23,358 nt of DNA from a virus, in the IMG/VR virus record IMGVR_UViG_3300042567_000594, positions 1 through 23,358 of that record. One strand, 5' to 3'. The notes below the pieces were generated by a model. It did no database searches and was not told the DNA's origin. It saw nothing but the letters and a program-made list of their open reading frames with translations. Shown here piece by piece: positions 1 to 6,255 of this stretch. The translations under genes and the position numbers were made by a program. Within the stretch, counting starts at the first letter, position 1; every line of letters begins with the position of its first letter.

Positions 1-1215
1 GAGGGCACGAATAACCGAGGGATAGAGTGAGTTAATGTCAACTGCTCCGACATATTCATGCATACCTCTTTTCGGCGTAGCAACAAAGGCACCTGCTGCC
101 TGCTGGATTTCATCATCATTTTCAGTCTTTCGTTTTTTATCTGGTACTACTAAGCCACGTTCATGGGCCTCATTAAAAATTGCCATCTCAATCATTGCCA
201 CCGAACCCATAACTGTTGGAAGCAGTACTGTATTTTCATGTGCAAGTTGATTAGCTAATTCTAAAAACTTAAGTTTGTTGTGAATCTTCACCAACAACAT
301 AGTATCTTGTCTGTTGTATTCAATGAACTTTTTAAAGTCTTTGTTATACAATTGGTCAAGAGTACCTTCATATTGAGTTTTGTTTTCACCTACTTCCATC
401 TCACCGATACTGTCAAGTTTATAACTGTGACGACTTTCATAGTTATACTTCTTGTATAGTTGTAGATAGTCCAAGTGAATACGACCTACTAAGTCATATG
501 TTGTTTCACTCTTACCGAATCGTTCATATTCACGTGCTTTAGGAAGTTGACCCATCAAGCAAAACTTGCGTGTATCATCCTTACTCATCACTCTAGTAAC
601 ACGATTGACCATGTAGGGTATATCATATCCTTCACTGTTCCAACCAGTCAATACATCAGCATCTTCAATGAGTTGAAAGAAAACGTCAAACATTTCCTTC
701 TCTGATTTGAATAGCATTGTGTTCTCAAACTCATTAGTGATTTCTTGGGCTGTTTCACTGCTCATATGTTTCGGAGCGATCACTAATGTAATACATTGAT
801 CTAGCCAATCTAAGTAACAACTGATAGCTGTAACAGGATTGAATGGATCACTTGTAGGACTAAATCCTTTTTCAGGATCAAAGTCTACTTCAATGTCAAA
901 GAAACAAGTATGAAGTTTAGGTGCATCAATGCCAAGATAATTTTCACTTAGACAGCGAAAGATTACCGGTACATCGCTTTCAAATAATTTCTTACCTGAA
1001 TGAATACGTTTTTCTTTTTCAAACTCTTGTCGTTTACGAGTGCTAAAACGACTGACTGGATTGCCATAAATGCTACGATGTTTACCCTTAGGATCGGAAT
1101 AATACAATACATAGTTAGTAGGGTATTCTTTGTATTCTCTTTTGCCGTCTTTATTTCTCTCTACGACATAGATACGATCCTCATCCCTACTGTGAATAGC
1201 ATCCACATAACTCAT
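1..1215 (-). CDS. 43: Family B DNA polymerase, T4 gp43-like (N-terminal 405 codons; runs off the left edge)
   Basis: This is the replicative phage DNA polymerase with 3'-5' proofreading. The frame read leftwards from ATG at 1215 stays open to base 1. Visible motifs are Exo I FFDIEVDF (D107, E109), Exo II LTGWNSEGYDIP (N193, D198), Exo III IEYNRQDTM (Y300, D304) and polymerase motif A DINSLYPSVIRAL (D393) at the window edge. The opening segment (residues 10-55, KDGKREYKEYPTNYVLYY) resembles the N-terminal domain of gp43-type enzymes. T4-like polymerases are about 850-900 residues, so roughly half is present; the rest of the palm, fingers and thumb lie outside. The start overlaps the stop of the upstream DsbA-like gene as ATGA, which suggests translational coupling. 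Confidence in the family is very high. Confidence 0.96.
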   Translation of the reverse strand, partial: MSYVDAIHSRDEDRIYVVERNKDGKREYKEYPTNYVLYYSDPKGKHRSIYGNPVSRFSTRKRQEFEKEKRIHSGKKLFESDVPVIFRCLSENYLGIDAPKLHTCFFDIEVDFDPEKGFSPTSDPFNPVTAISCYLDWLDQCITLVIAPKHMSSETAQEITNEFENTMLFKSEKEMFDVFFQLIEDADVLTGWNSEGYDIPYMVNRVTRVMSKDDTRKFCLMGQLPKAREYERFGKSETTYDLVGRIHLDYLQLYKKYNYESRHSYKLDSIGEMEVGENKTQYEGTLDQLYNKDFKKFIEYNRQDTMLLVKIHNKLKFLELANQLAHENTVLLPTVMGSVAMIEMAIFNEAHERGLVVPDKKRKTENDDEIQQAAGAFVATPKRGMHEYVGAVDINSLYPSVIRAL

Positions 1216-1478
1216 AGAGTTTTGCCGACTGTTTCCAAGATTGTATTGAGTTCATCGTGGTCTTTGTTTGTTTGACCCAATGAAGCTTTGTGTGCAATTT
1301 TAATTGCTTTCTTTAGTGTAGAAGCCTTGATTTCAAGTTCTTCTGCTACTGCTTTGATAGTGTCGCTCAATCCACCATTCAATGTATCAATTTCATGTAG
1401 GACATGCATACCTTCATTGACTAGTTGAGTTAGTTTAATCTTAGCTTCACCGTTAAAGGTTCTGTTATAATCTGACAT
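1212..1478 (-). CDS. dsbA: DsbA-like double-stranded DNA-binding / late-transcription protein
   Basis: This 88-residue, mostly helical protein resembles the T4 DsbA family of phage dsDNA-binding late-transcription coactivators. The central segment, residues 14-67, reads as helices ending in ASTLKKAIKIAHKAS, the basic helix pattern I associate with DsbA homologues of T4-like phages. A strong ribosome binding site (AAGGAG, seven bases before ATG) fixes the start. Its stop overlaps the polymerase start (ATGA), so the two are likely co-translated. Pairing with the polymerase fits a replication/late-transcription module. The assignment rests on recalled family resemblance and size. The alternative is an unrelated small DNA-binding protein. 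Confidence 0.68.
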   Translation of the reverse strand: MSDYNRTFNGEAKIKLTQLVNEGMHVLHEIDTLNGGLSDTIKAVAEELEIKASTLKKAIKIAHKASLGQTNKDHDELNTILETVGKTL

Positions 1479-1526
1479 AGTTTCTCCTTAAATAATTAGT
1501 TAGTATACTTGGTTTGTGTAGAGAAG

Positions 1527-2123
1527 TCAAGTATTTTGTTTACCTTCTACAATCTTTTTGACCAATTTAGGTAATCCTGGATTGACATGTAATGCATGTG
1601 GCATTAGTTCATTGCGAATATAGTTTCGGGTATATCTGGAATTCTTATTTGATTCATCTTCTATCCAGGGTACATTGTGACTTTCACACCAATAGATGAA
1701 GTCTTGTTTTCTAGTAGTTAGAAATGGTCTAATTACATTGTTGCGAGTTAATGGAATAACTTTGGGTGTACCATGAAGACTTGACCAAATATATGTTTCA
1801 ACACAATCATCTAAATGATGACAAGTAATGACTGGGCCAAGATCATTTAAAAATTCATAGCGTTCTCTACGCCAGTATTCTTCTTGACTTTCTTTACTAT
1901 TTTTTTGACTGCGAGGTGAGCCGTACATCATAACAATACTATGTTCACCACAGTACCTAGAAACAAACTCTGCGGCTTTTTCACCGTTTTGTGTTCTATG
2001 ATTAAAATGGGCGATAGTGATATCGTGTTTACGACTTAGAAAGTCAACAACTGCCATGCTATCTACACCACCGCTACATGCGATTGTGATACTTTTGGGT
2101 AATGGAACTGTTAACTTAATCAT
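1527..2123 (-). CDS. tilS: Minimal tRNA(Ile)-lysidine synthase (TilS, PP-loop domain only)
   Basis: TilS uses ATP and lysine to convert C34 of tRNA-Ile(CAU) to lysidine, so that it reads AUA instead of AUG. The PP-loop SGGVDS is at residues 17-22. The family motifs AHFNHRT (38-44), CHHLDDCVET (101-110), IRPFLTTRKQDF (131-142) and WIEDESNKNSRYTRNYIRNE (153-172) follow in the correct order. At 198 residues it keeps only the N-terminal catalytic domain; bacterial TilS proteins are usually 300-450 residues with extra tRNA-binding domains. No clear Shine-Dalgarno is seen before ATG 2123, and an in-frame TAG lies three codons upstream, so this start is forced. It is likely to support AUA decoding during infection. 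The recognised tRNA is not in this window. Confidence 0.92.
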   Translation of the reverse strand: MIKLTVPLPKSITIACSGGVDSMAVVDFLSRKHDITIAHFNHRTQNGEKAAEFVSRYCGEHSIVMMYGSPRSQKNSKESQEEYWRRERYEFLNDLGPVITCHHLDDCVETYIWSSLHGTPKVIPLTRNNVIRPFLTTRKQDFIYWCESHNVPWIEDESNKNSRYTRNYIRNELMPHALHVNPGLPKLVKKIVEGKQNT

Positions 2124-2178
2124 TTATCTATTGTAACATAGAATGATTTAGTTAGCAATGATTATGGTAAATTGTTGT

Positions 2179-3108
2179 TTAACCGTAACTTGCGGCTGCT
2201 AATCCCTGCCTAGCAGTACCTACTCCAGTAGTGTCTGTAGCAACTACTCCAGTGTTCGATACTAGGTTGGTCATTGATGTCATTGATCCAGTAGATCCAT
2301 AACCAAATATAGCTGTATCAGTTCCGTATCCGGCGGCTGCTAGAAAATATCTAGCAGTGCCAACACCAGTTGTATCAGTAGCAACAACACCAGTGTTTGA
2401 TACTAGATTAGTCATTGACACATTAACAGTAGTAAGACCGTAACCAAAAATAGCTTTATCTGTACCGTAAGTTGCGGCTGCAAGAACAGTTCTTGCAGTA
2501 CCTACACCAGTGGTATCACTAGCAACAGCGCCGGTGTTTGATACTTTGTTGGTCATTGATACTCTAGTACCATCACTACCGTAACCAAATATAGCTTTAT
2601 CAGTACCATAGCCAGCGGCCGCAAGTGCTCGTCTAGCAGTGCCGACGCCTGAAGTATCTGTGGCAACGACACCGGTGTTACTTACTAAGTTGGTCATTGA
2701 TAGCTTCGTTCCGCCATCGGTTTGGCCATATCCAAAAATAGCTTTATCTGTACCATAACCAGCTGCCGCAAGGTCTATTCTAGCAGTACCTACTCCTGTT
2801 GTATCAGTAGCAACTACACCTGTATTACTTACTTTATTGGTCATTGACACACTCGCAGTAGCAAGACCGTAACCAAATATTGCTTTATCAGTTCCATAAC
2901 CCGCGGCTGCAAGATAACTCCTATCAGTACCAACACCTGTAGTATCAGTAGCAACAACACCTGTGTTTGATACTAGATTAGTCAGTGATTGTTTAACTCC
3001 CCCGGTTGCCGATCCATATCCAAATATAGCCTTTACCCCTGCCGGTGGTGCAACTATAGTAAATCCCCCACCATTTAATGTTATTCCACCTGTTATTGTT
3101 ATTGACAT
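2179..3108 (-). CDS. Six-blade Kelch-like beta-propeller protein, copy 2
   Basis: The 309-residue protein has a 25-residue Gly-rich leader (MSITITGGIT, then FTIVAPP) followed by six near-identical repeats of about 47-49 residues. Each runs KAIFGYG, variable loop, SMTNLVSNTGVV, TDTTGVGTAR, two variable residues, LAAAGYGTD. The pattern of aromatic/Gly-Tyr strand, Asn-rich turn and TAR before the next strand is that of degenerate Kelch repeats, so a closed six-blade propeller is likely. Variation is confined to the loop after FGYG and two residues after TAR, which suggests a binding face. There is no signal peptide. It lies 22 bases after its paralogue and is likely a virion adhesin or tail-associated protein. 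Function is inferred; the repeats are seen directly. Confidence 0.8.
   Translation of the reverse strand: MSITITGGITLNGGGFTIVAPPAGVKAIFGYGSATGGVKQSLTNLVSNTGVVATDTTGVGTDRSYLAAAGYGTDKAIFGYGLATASVSMTNKVSNTGVVATDTTGVGTARIDLAAAGYGTDKAIFGYGQTDGGTKLSMTNLVSNTGVVATDTSGVGTARRALAAAGYGTDKAIFGYGSDGTRVSMTNKVSNTGAVASDTTGVGTARTVLAAATYGTDKAIFGYGLTTVNVSMTNLVSNTGVVATDTTGVGTARYFLAAAGYGTDTAIFGYGSTGSMTSMTNLVSNTGVVATDTTGVGTARQGLAAASYG
2182..3033 (-). repeat. Six protein-level Kelch-like repeats (about 141-147 bp each)
   Basis: Each unit begins at a KAIFGYG or TAIFGYG strand. The DNA copies differ at many third codon positions while the encoded core stays almost constant, so the units are old and held by protein-level selection rather than freshly duplicated. 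Confidence 0.85.
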
Positions 3109-3130
3109 TCTTTATTCTTTCTTTGTATAA

Positions 3131-4060
3131 TTACCCGTAACTTGCAGCCGCTAATCCTTGTCTAGCAGTACCAACACCTGATGTATCTGTAGCAACTACA
3201 CCTGTATTTGACACAAGATTAGTTATTGATGTATCTGGTGCAGAACCATATCCAAATATAGCTTTATCTAGTCCATATCCTGCGGCTGCTAATAATCGTC
3301 TAGCAGTACCAACACCTGATGTATCAGTAGCAACTACTCCAGTGTTTGATACTAAATTGGTCATTGATACTACATTATAACCACTATTCATTCCATATCC
3401 AAATATAGCTTTATCAGTGCCATACCCGGCAGCTGCGGGATTAAATCTAGCAGTACCAACACCTGTTGTGTCACCAGCAACCACCCCTGTATTACTTACT
3501 AAGTTAGTCATTGATACTACAGTAGAACCACCACCCATTCCATATCCAAATATAGCTTTATCAGTGCCATATCCAGTTGCCGCAAGATTGTTTCTACCAG
3601 TACCAACACCTGTGGTATCACCGGCAACAACGCCTGTGTTTGATACTAGATTGGTTATTGCTGTGACTGAACCACCATTACCGTAACCAAAAATAGCCTT
3701 ATCTGTTCCATAACCGGCTGCCGCTAGTCCTTGTCTACCAGTACCAACACCTGTAGTATCTGTAGCAACTACTCCAGTGTTTGATACTAAATTGGTTATT
3801 GATGAATTTGCCACACTGTATCCATATCCAAATATAGCTTTATCTGTACCGTAACCTGCGGCAGCTAGTAGTTGTCTACCAGTGCCAACACCTGTAACAT
3901 CATTACTAACTACCCCTGTGTTTGATACTAGGTTGGTTAATGATACCGCAGCACTGGTAAATCCATAACCAAATATAGCTTTTTTCTCTACCGGTGGTGG
4001 TGCAACTATAGTAAATCCACCACCATTTATTGTTATCCCACCTGTTATTGTTATTGACAT
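3131..4060 (-). CDS. Six-blade Kelch-like beta-propeller protein, copy 1
   Basis: This paralogue of the next gene is exactly the same length (309 residues) and shares its leader (MSITITGGIT, FTIVAPP) and six-repeat plan. Variable loops after FGYG include FTSAAVS, YSVANSS, NGGSVTA, MGGGSTVVS, MNSGYNVVS and SAPDTS; the dipeptide after TAR/TGR also varies (QL, QG, NN, FN, RL, QG). Units 1-3 use TGR where the other copy mostly uses TAR, so the two genes have diverged as blocks. ATG 4060 is preceded by AAAGAG eight bases upstream, just after the stop of the sigma4/metalloprotease gene. It is probably a virion adhesin or host-recognition protein, inferred from repeat architecture and tandem duplication; there is no enzymatic motif. 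Confidence 0.8.
   Translation of the reverse strand: MSITITGGITINGGGFTIVAPPPVEKKAIFGYGFTSAAVSLTNLVSNTGVVSNDVTGVGTGRQLLAAAGYGTDKAIFGYGYSVANSSITNLVSNTGVVATDTTGVGTGRQGLAAAGYGTDKAIFGYGNGGSVTAITNLVSNTGVVAGDTTGVGTGRNNLAATGYGTDKAIFGYGMGGGSTVVSMTNLVSNTGVVAGDTTGVGTARFNPAAAGYGTDKAIFGYGMNSGYNVVSMTNLVSNTGVVATDTSGVGTARRLLAAAGYGLDKAIFGYGSAPDTSITNLVSNTGVVATDTSGVGTARQGLAAASYG
3134..3982 (-). repeat. Six protein-level Kelch-like repeats in copy 1
   Basis: The repeat plan matches 2182-3033, with synonymous divergence between units and between genes. The last unit of each gene ends in the same peptide, RQGLAAASYG. Confidence 0.85.
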
Positions 4061-4070
4061 ATGTTACTCT

Positions 4071-5024
4071 TTATTGAAAGATTTCTGGATGTGCTTTGCC
4101 AAATATCTTAATATACTTGCCAGCCATCACATCCGCTTCTGCTTCTATTGGACTACCGGGATAACTATCGCCCGGTTTAATCATATTTAATTCACCCTGA
4201 CGCACATGTGTTAATTCATGGAAAACAGTGCGTAATATATCTACTAAATTTCTATTAGCACAATACACCCATACTTCACCCGTCTCTGGATTGTGTCTAC
4301 CAGTATGATGACCTTCTTGCGCTTCATCACTATCATAACTAAACTCTATCTTTGGAGTAGTTTCTAAATTTAACTTCTTACTTGTCCAAGCAAGAAACTT
4401 CTTTACAATAGGATTGTTATTTAAATCTTCTTGTTCAGATTCAGTAATGTAGGGTTTTAATAACTCAGGATCATATCCATTATGTCTAGCGGAATCTCGC
4501 AATCGTCTTAATCCTTTAGCTTCAATTTCTCTTATTCTATTTCTAGACAAGTCAAACTTATCACCAATCTGTTGTAATGTCATATCATACCAAAATCTTA
4601 AAATTAATACTTTTCGTTGGTCATCGGTTAATCTGTTTAAGCCATTTTGAATAATTTGTTTAATACTATCATCTATTTCAGGATCTTCACCAGCTGGATC
4701 TTTATATGGCACTCGTTCTGCTCTGTTATAAATATCGTTAGGATCATTTAATGTTGGCATTTTATTATAGGATCCGCGATATGTTGTACCATCCGGGTTG
4801 TAATGTCGTCCTCCAACCTCATCTAGTTTATCTTTAATCCAACTGTCCGGAGTCTTATGATATTTTCTAACAAACAAATCATGCAATGCATCACCGGTTA
4901 TACGATGTTTCTTTGCTATCTTTTTCATTAGTTTATCAATGGTATTATAGTCGTGCTTTTCTAAGCTAGGAAGTTTCTTAGCTAGGTCAGTTGCGGCTGA
5001 TTCGTATAGTTCTATTGCTCTCAT
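4071..5024 (-). CDS. Sigma-70 region 4-like domain fused to an HExxH metalloprotease, with a capsid-targeting-like N terminus
   Basis: From ATG 5024 the protein has 317 residues. It opens MRAIELYESA, resembling the leader of T4 internal head proteins, with LYE-S as a possible cut site. A helical domain of residues about 18-68 (YNTIDKLMKKIAKKHRITGD) follows. Residues about 123-184 match sigma-70 region 4: LNRLTDDQRKVLILRF, then TLQQIGDKFDLSRNRIREIE and LRRLR. A second site, YITE-S (about 193-196), separates this from a C-terminal zinc peptidase domain: VFHELTHVRQGE (HELTH at 269-273), then IEAEADVMAGKYI, whose Glu may be the third ligand. An upstream in-frame GTG at 5042 exists, but the late promoter octamer covers it, so 5024 is preferred. 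Protease and sigma-type HTH are seen; their joint role is unknown. Confidence 0.82.
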   Translation of the reverse strand: MRAIELYESAATDLAKKLPSLEKHDYNTIDKLMKKIAKKHRITGDALHDLFVRKYHKTPDSWIKDKLDEVGGRHYNPDGTTYRGSYNKMPTLNDPNDIYNRAERVPYKDPAGEDPEIDDSIKQIIQNGLNRLTDDQRKVLILRFWYDMTLQQIGDKFDLSRNRIREIEAKGLRRLRDSARHNGYDPELLKPYITESEQEDLNNNPIVKKFLAWTSKKLNLETTPKIEFSYDSDEAQEGHHTGRHNPETGEVWVYCANRNLVDILRTVFHELTHVRQGELNMIKPGDSYPGSPIEAEADVMAGKYIKIFGKAHPEIFQ

Positions 5025-5028
5025 ATTA

Positions 5029-5037
5029 GTATTTATG
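5029..5037 (-). promoter_or_regulatory. T4-late-like promoter element CATAAATAC
   Basis: It matches the T4 late octamer TATAAATA at 7 of 8 positions. It sits only 4 bases before ATG 5024, so a transcript starting at the usual distance would be nearly leaderless. Confidence 0.6.
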
Positions 5038-5042
5038 CTCAC

Positions 5043-5121
5043 TTATAAGGTCCAGTAGCGAATTGGATAACTTAAGGCAGAAGCCGCCTACCCTCGTAAC
5101 TAAGTTACGGTCCTAAGGGTG
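5043..5121. other. Structured, GC-richer intergenic segment resembling part of 23S rRNA helix 69-71
   Basis: This gap is unusually long for the window. The plus strand holds a perfect hairpin, CGTAAC-TAA-GTTACG (5095-5109), running into ACGGTCCTAAGG (5106-5117). A second piece, GGTCCAGTAGCGAATT, is at 5049-5064. From memory, both resemble the conserved 23S rRNA segment around helix 69 and the I-CeuI site (CGTAACTA, ACGGTCCTAAGG, GTAGCGAA). The GGTCCAGTAGC...AATTGGATA string also looks like a tRNA acceptor and D-arm, but no matching 3' half is present. No function is assigned. Confidence 0.35.
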
Positions 5122-5562
5122 TTAGTTACACCAAGAAGTTTTAGCTTCTCCGTAGTATTCTCTTGCAAATCCATTCTGTATTAACATCATTCTTAAACTT
5201 TGTCCATCAAGTAATATGTCACCCAATACACGTCCACCATACTTATCCCAATCAGCAATAGCTACTTGACGTTTCTGTGCTTTAGCTATAGCATTTTTAG
5301 TGAAAGCTGAAGCAGCCTGACCACGTTGGTCTTCACTTGGACATTGGGCTCTATGACCTTTTTCAGGTGTGTCAACACCAAATACACGAATACTTAGTTC
5401 TTGTTTTAATGGTGGGGGTAAGAATGTTGCTTGAAATGCTACAGTATCTCCGTCAATAACTCTAGTGATTGGAAAATCATATATATTCATTGGCTTTTGT
5501 TTTTGTGCAAATGCTACCATAGTTGTTAATGTTAGTGTTATTGCTATTAATATTTTTTTCAT
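5122..5562 (-). CDS. Exported staphylococcal-type nuclease (thermonuclease, SNase family)
   Basis: The 146-residue protein has a typical signal peptide: MKKILIAITLTLTTMVAFA with likely cleavage after AFA (residue 19). The SNase fold follows: VIDGDTV (35-41), IRVFGVDTPE (58-67) with the catalytic-type Arg59, Asp64 and Glu67, and DKYGGRVLGDILLDG (106-120) with Arg111. SNases are calcium-dependent endonucleases that cut DNA and RNA, and the signal sequence implies action in the periplasm or outside the cell. ATG 5562 follows TAGGA closely, and the stop of the upstream gene is 2 bases away, so the pair is co-transcribed. Possible roles are destroying incoming DNA of competing phages or degrading nucleic acid at lysis; the sequence does not decide. 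Confidence 0.93.
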   Translation of the reverse strand: MKKILIAITLTLTTMVAFAQKQKPMNIYDFPITRVIDGDTVAFQATFLPPPLKQELSIRVFGVDTPEKGHRAQCPSEDQRGQAASAFTKNAIAKAQKRQVAIADWDKYGGRVLGDILLDGQSLRMMLIQNGFAREYYGEAKTSWCN

Positions 5563-5564
5563 GT

Positions 5565-5813
5565 TTATCCTACTACTGTTCTATTTTTTACTTTACTAAT
5601 CTCAACACTGATTGGTGTATTAGTTGTTTTTGCTCTAAATATCTTATCTGTCTCACGTACACCTGGCTTAAGTTCAGATGCTATAATTAAGAATCTTGCT
5701 CTATTCTTTCTCATGCCAATAAACTCTCCTACTAATACTTCGTAGTTAGGATAGTTTGGTGTCAAATCTATTTTAGGATTAGCTTGCTCAGTGATAAATT
5801 CTGTTGCTCTCAT
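5565..5813 (-). CDS. Small protein with a capsid-targeting-like leader (MRATEFITE)
   Basis: This is an 82-residue protein. The first nine residues, MRATEFITE, followed by Q, closely resemble the T4 internal-head-protein leader (of the MKTYQEFIAE type) that gp21 removes after Glu. The remainder is a small strand-rich domain: YPNYEVLVGEFIGMRKNR, FLIIASELKPG, ISVEISKVKNR. It is perhaps an OB- or SH3-like fold, but I do not recognise a named family. The start overlaps the Dps stop (TAATG), and the stop lies 2 bases before the nuclease start, giving a tight dps-orf-nuclease operon. Packaging in the head is inferred from the leader only. Confidence 0.72.
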   Translation of the reverse strand: MRATEFITEQANPKIDLTPNYPNYEVLVGEFIGMRKNRARFLIIASELKPGVRETDKIFRAKTTNTPISVEISKVKNRTVVG

Positions 5814-6253
5814 TACTCACGTTCTCTTTTTAATGTAGAACGAATGAACCATGCTTTCTTGCCGTATAAGTCTTGTAACTCAGCCATGTAGTTAGCAATA
5901 CCTTGTTGACGTTCATTTGTAGCTTCGTCAAACATAGCAACAACAAGTTCTGTCATTGTTTCACAATTTTGTAGTAACTCAACAAACATAAGTTCTGCTC
6001 TTGGAACTTTAGTTTGGTCTTGTATAATACTTAGTTCAGTATAACGTGACAAACTGCCAGGAGTATATTGACCTAGAATTCTAATATATTCAGCGATAGG
6101 ATCAATAGTAGCATTTACATCTTCATACAATGTATTAAAGAAGTCGTGATATTGTGGAAAGTTACTTCCCTCCACATTCCAATGGAAGTTTTGTGTTTTA
6201 ATAGCAAAACTTTGTGTACTAGCTAATAGTACTTTTAAATTATCTGATAACAT
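5813..6253 (-). CDS. dps: Dps-like ferritin (DNA protection protein)
   Basis: Dps proteins form dodecamers that oxidise Fe(II) with peroxide, store iron and protect DNA. The ferroxidase signature is intact with the family spacing: H24 (KTQNFHWNVEG), H36 (FPQYHDFF), D51 and E55 (IDPIAEYIR). These are the 12-, 15- and 4-residue intervals known from E. coli Dps. The 146-residue length fits the family. The N terminus is short (MLSDNLKVLL), without the Lys-rich DNA-binding tail of E. coli Dps; the C terminus ends in KRERE. An AAAGG ribosome binding site precedes ATG 6253. It lies between the multidomain proteins and the leader-bearing small gene, so it may be made late. Whether it protects phage DNA or the host is unknown. 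Confidence 0.94.
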   Translation of the reverse strand: MLSDNLKVLLASTQSFAIKTQNFHWNVEGSNFPQYHDFFNTLYEDVNATIDPIAEYIRILGQYTPGSLSRYTELSIIQDQTKVPRAELMFVELLQNCETMTELVVAMFDEATNERQQGIANYMAELQDLYGKKAWFIRSTLKRERE

Positions 6254-6255
6254 TA

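Noticed and set aside
2112-2123. Late-promoter-like AGATAAATG at the tilS start
   Set aside because: It overlaps the start codon itself, so it could not drive this gene, and its last two bases depart from the other elements.
3417-3686. Plus-strand open frame inside the Kelch-like gene
   Set aside because: It is the antisense shadow of a repetitive gene, giving a Pro/Val-rich product with no ribosome binding site. The long plus-strand frames at 9651-10052, 22522-22821 and similar places were rejected for the same reason.
2182-3982. CRISPR array
   Set aside because: The repeats are coding, about 145 bp long, diverged at synonymous sites and without spacer structure.
2179-4060. Diversity-generating retroelement acting on the Kelch-like repeats
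   Set aside because: No reverse transcriptase or template repeat is visible, and differences are not restricted to adenine positions.
5025-5042. GTG start at 5042 for the sigma4/metalloprotease gene
   Set aside because: The promoter octamer 5029-5037 lies inside this extension, and the shorter form begins with the recognisable MRAIELYE leader.
5044-5121. Possible tRNA (GGTCCAG, GTAGC...AATTGGATA on the plus strand)
   Set aside because: There is no matching 3' acceptor strand, no T-arm with TTCRA on that strand, and the candidate anticodon loop lacks U33. It was kept only as an unexplained structured segment.
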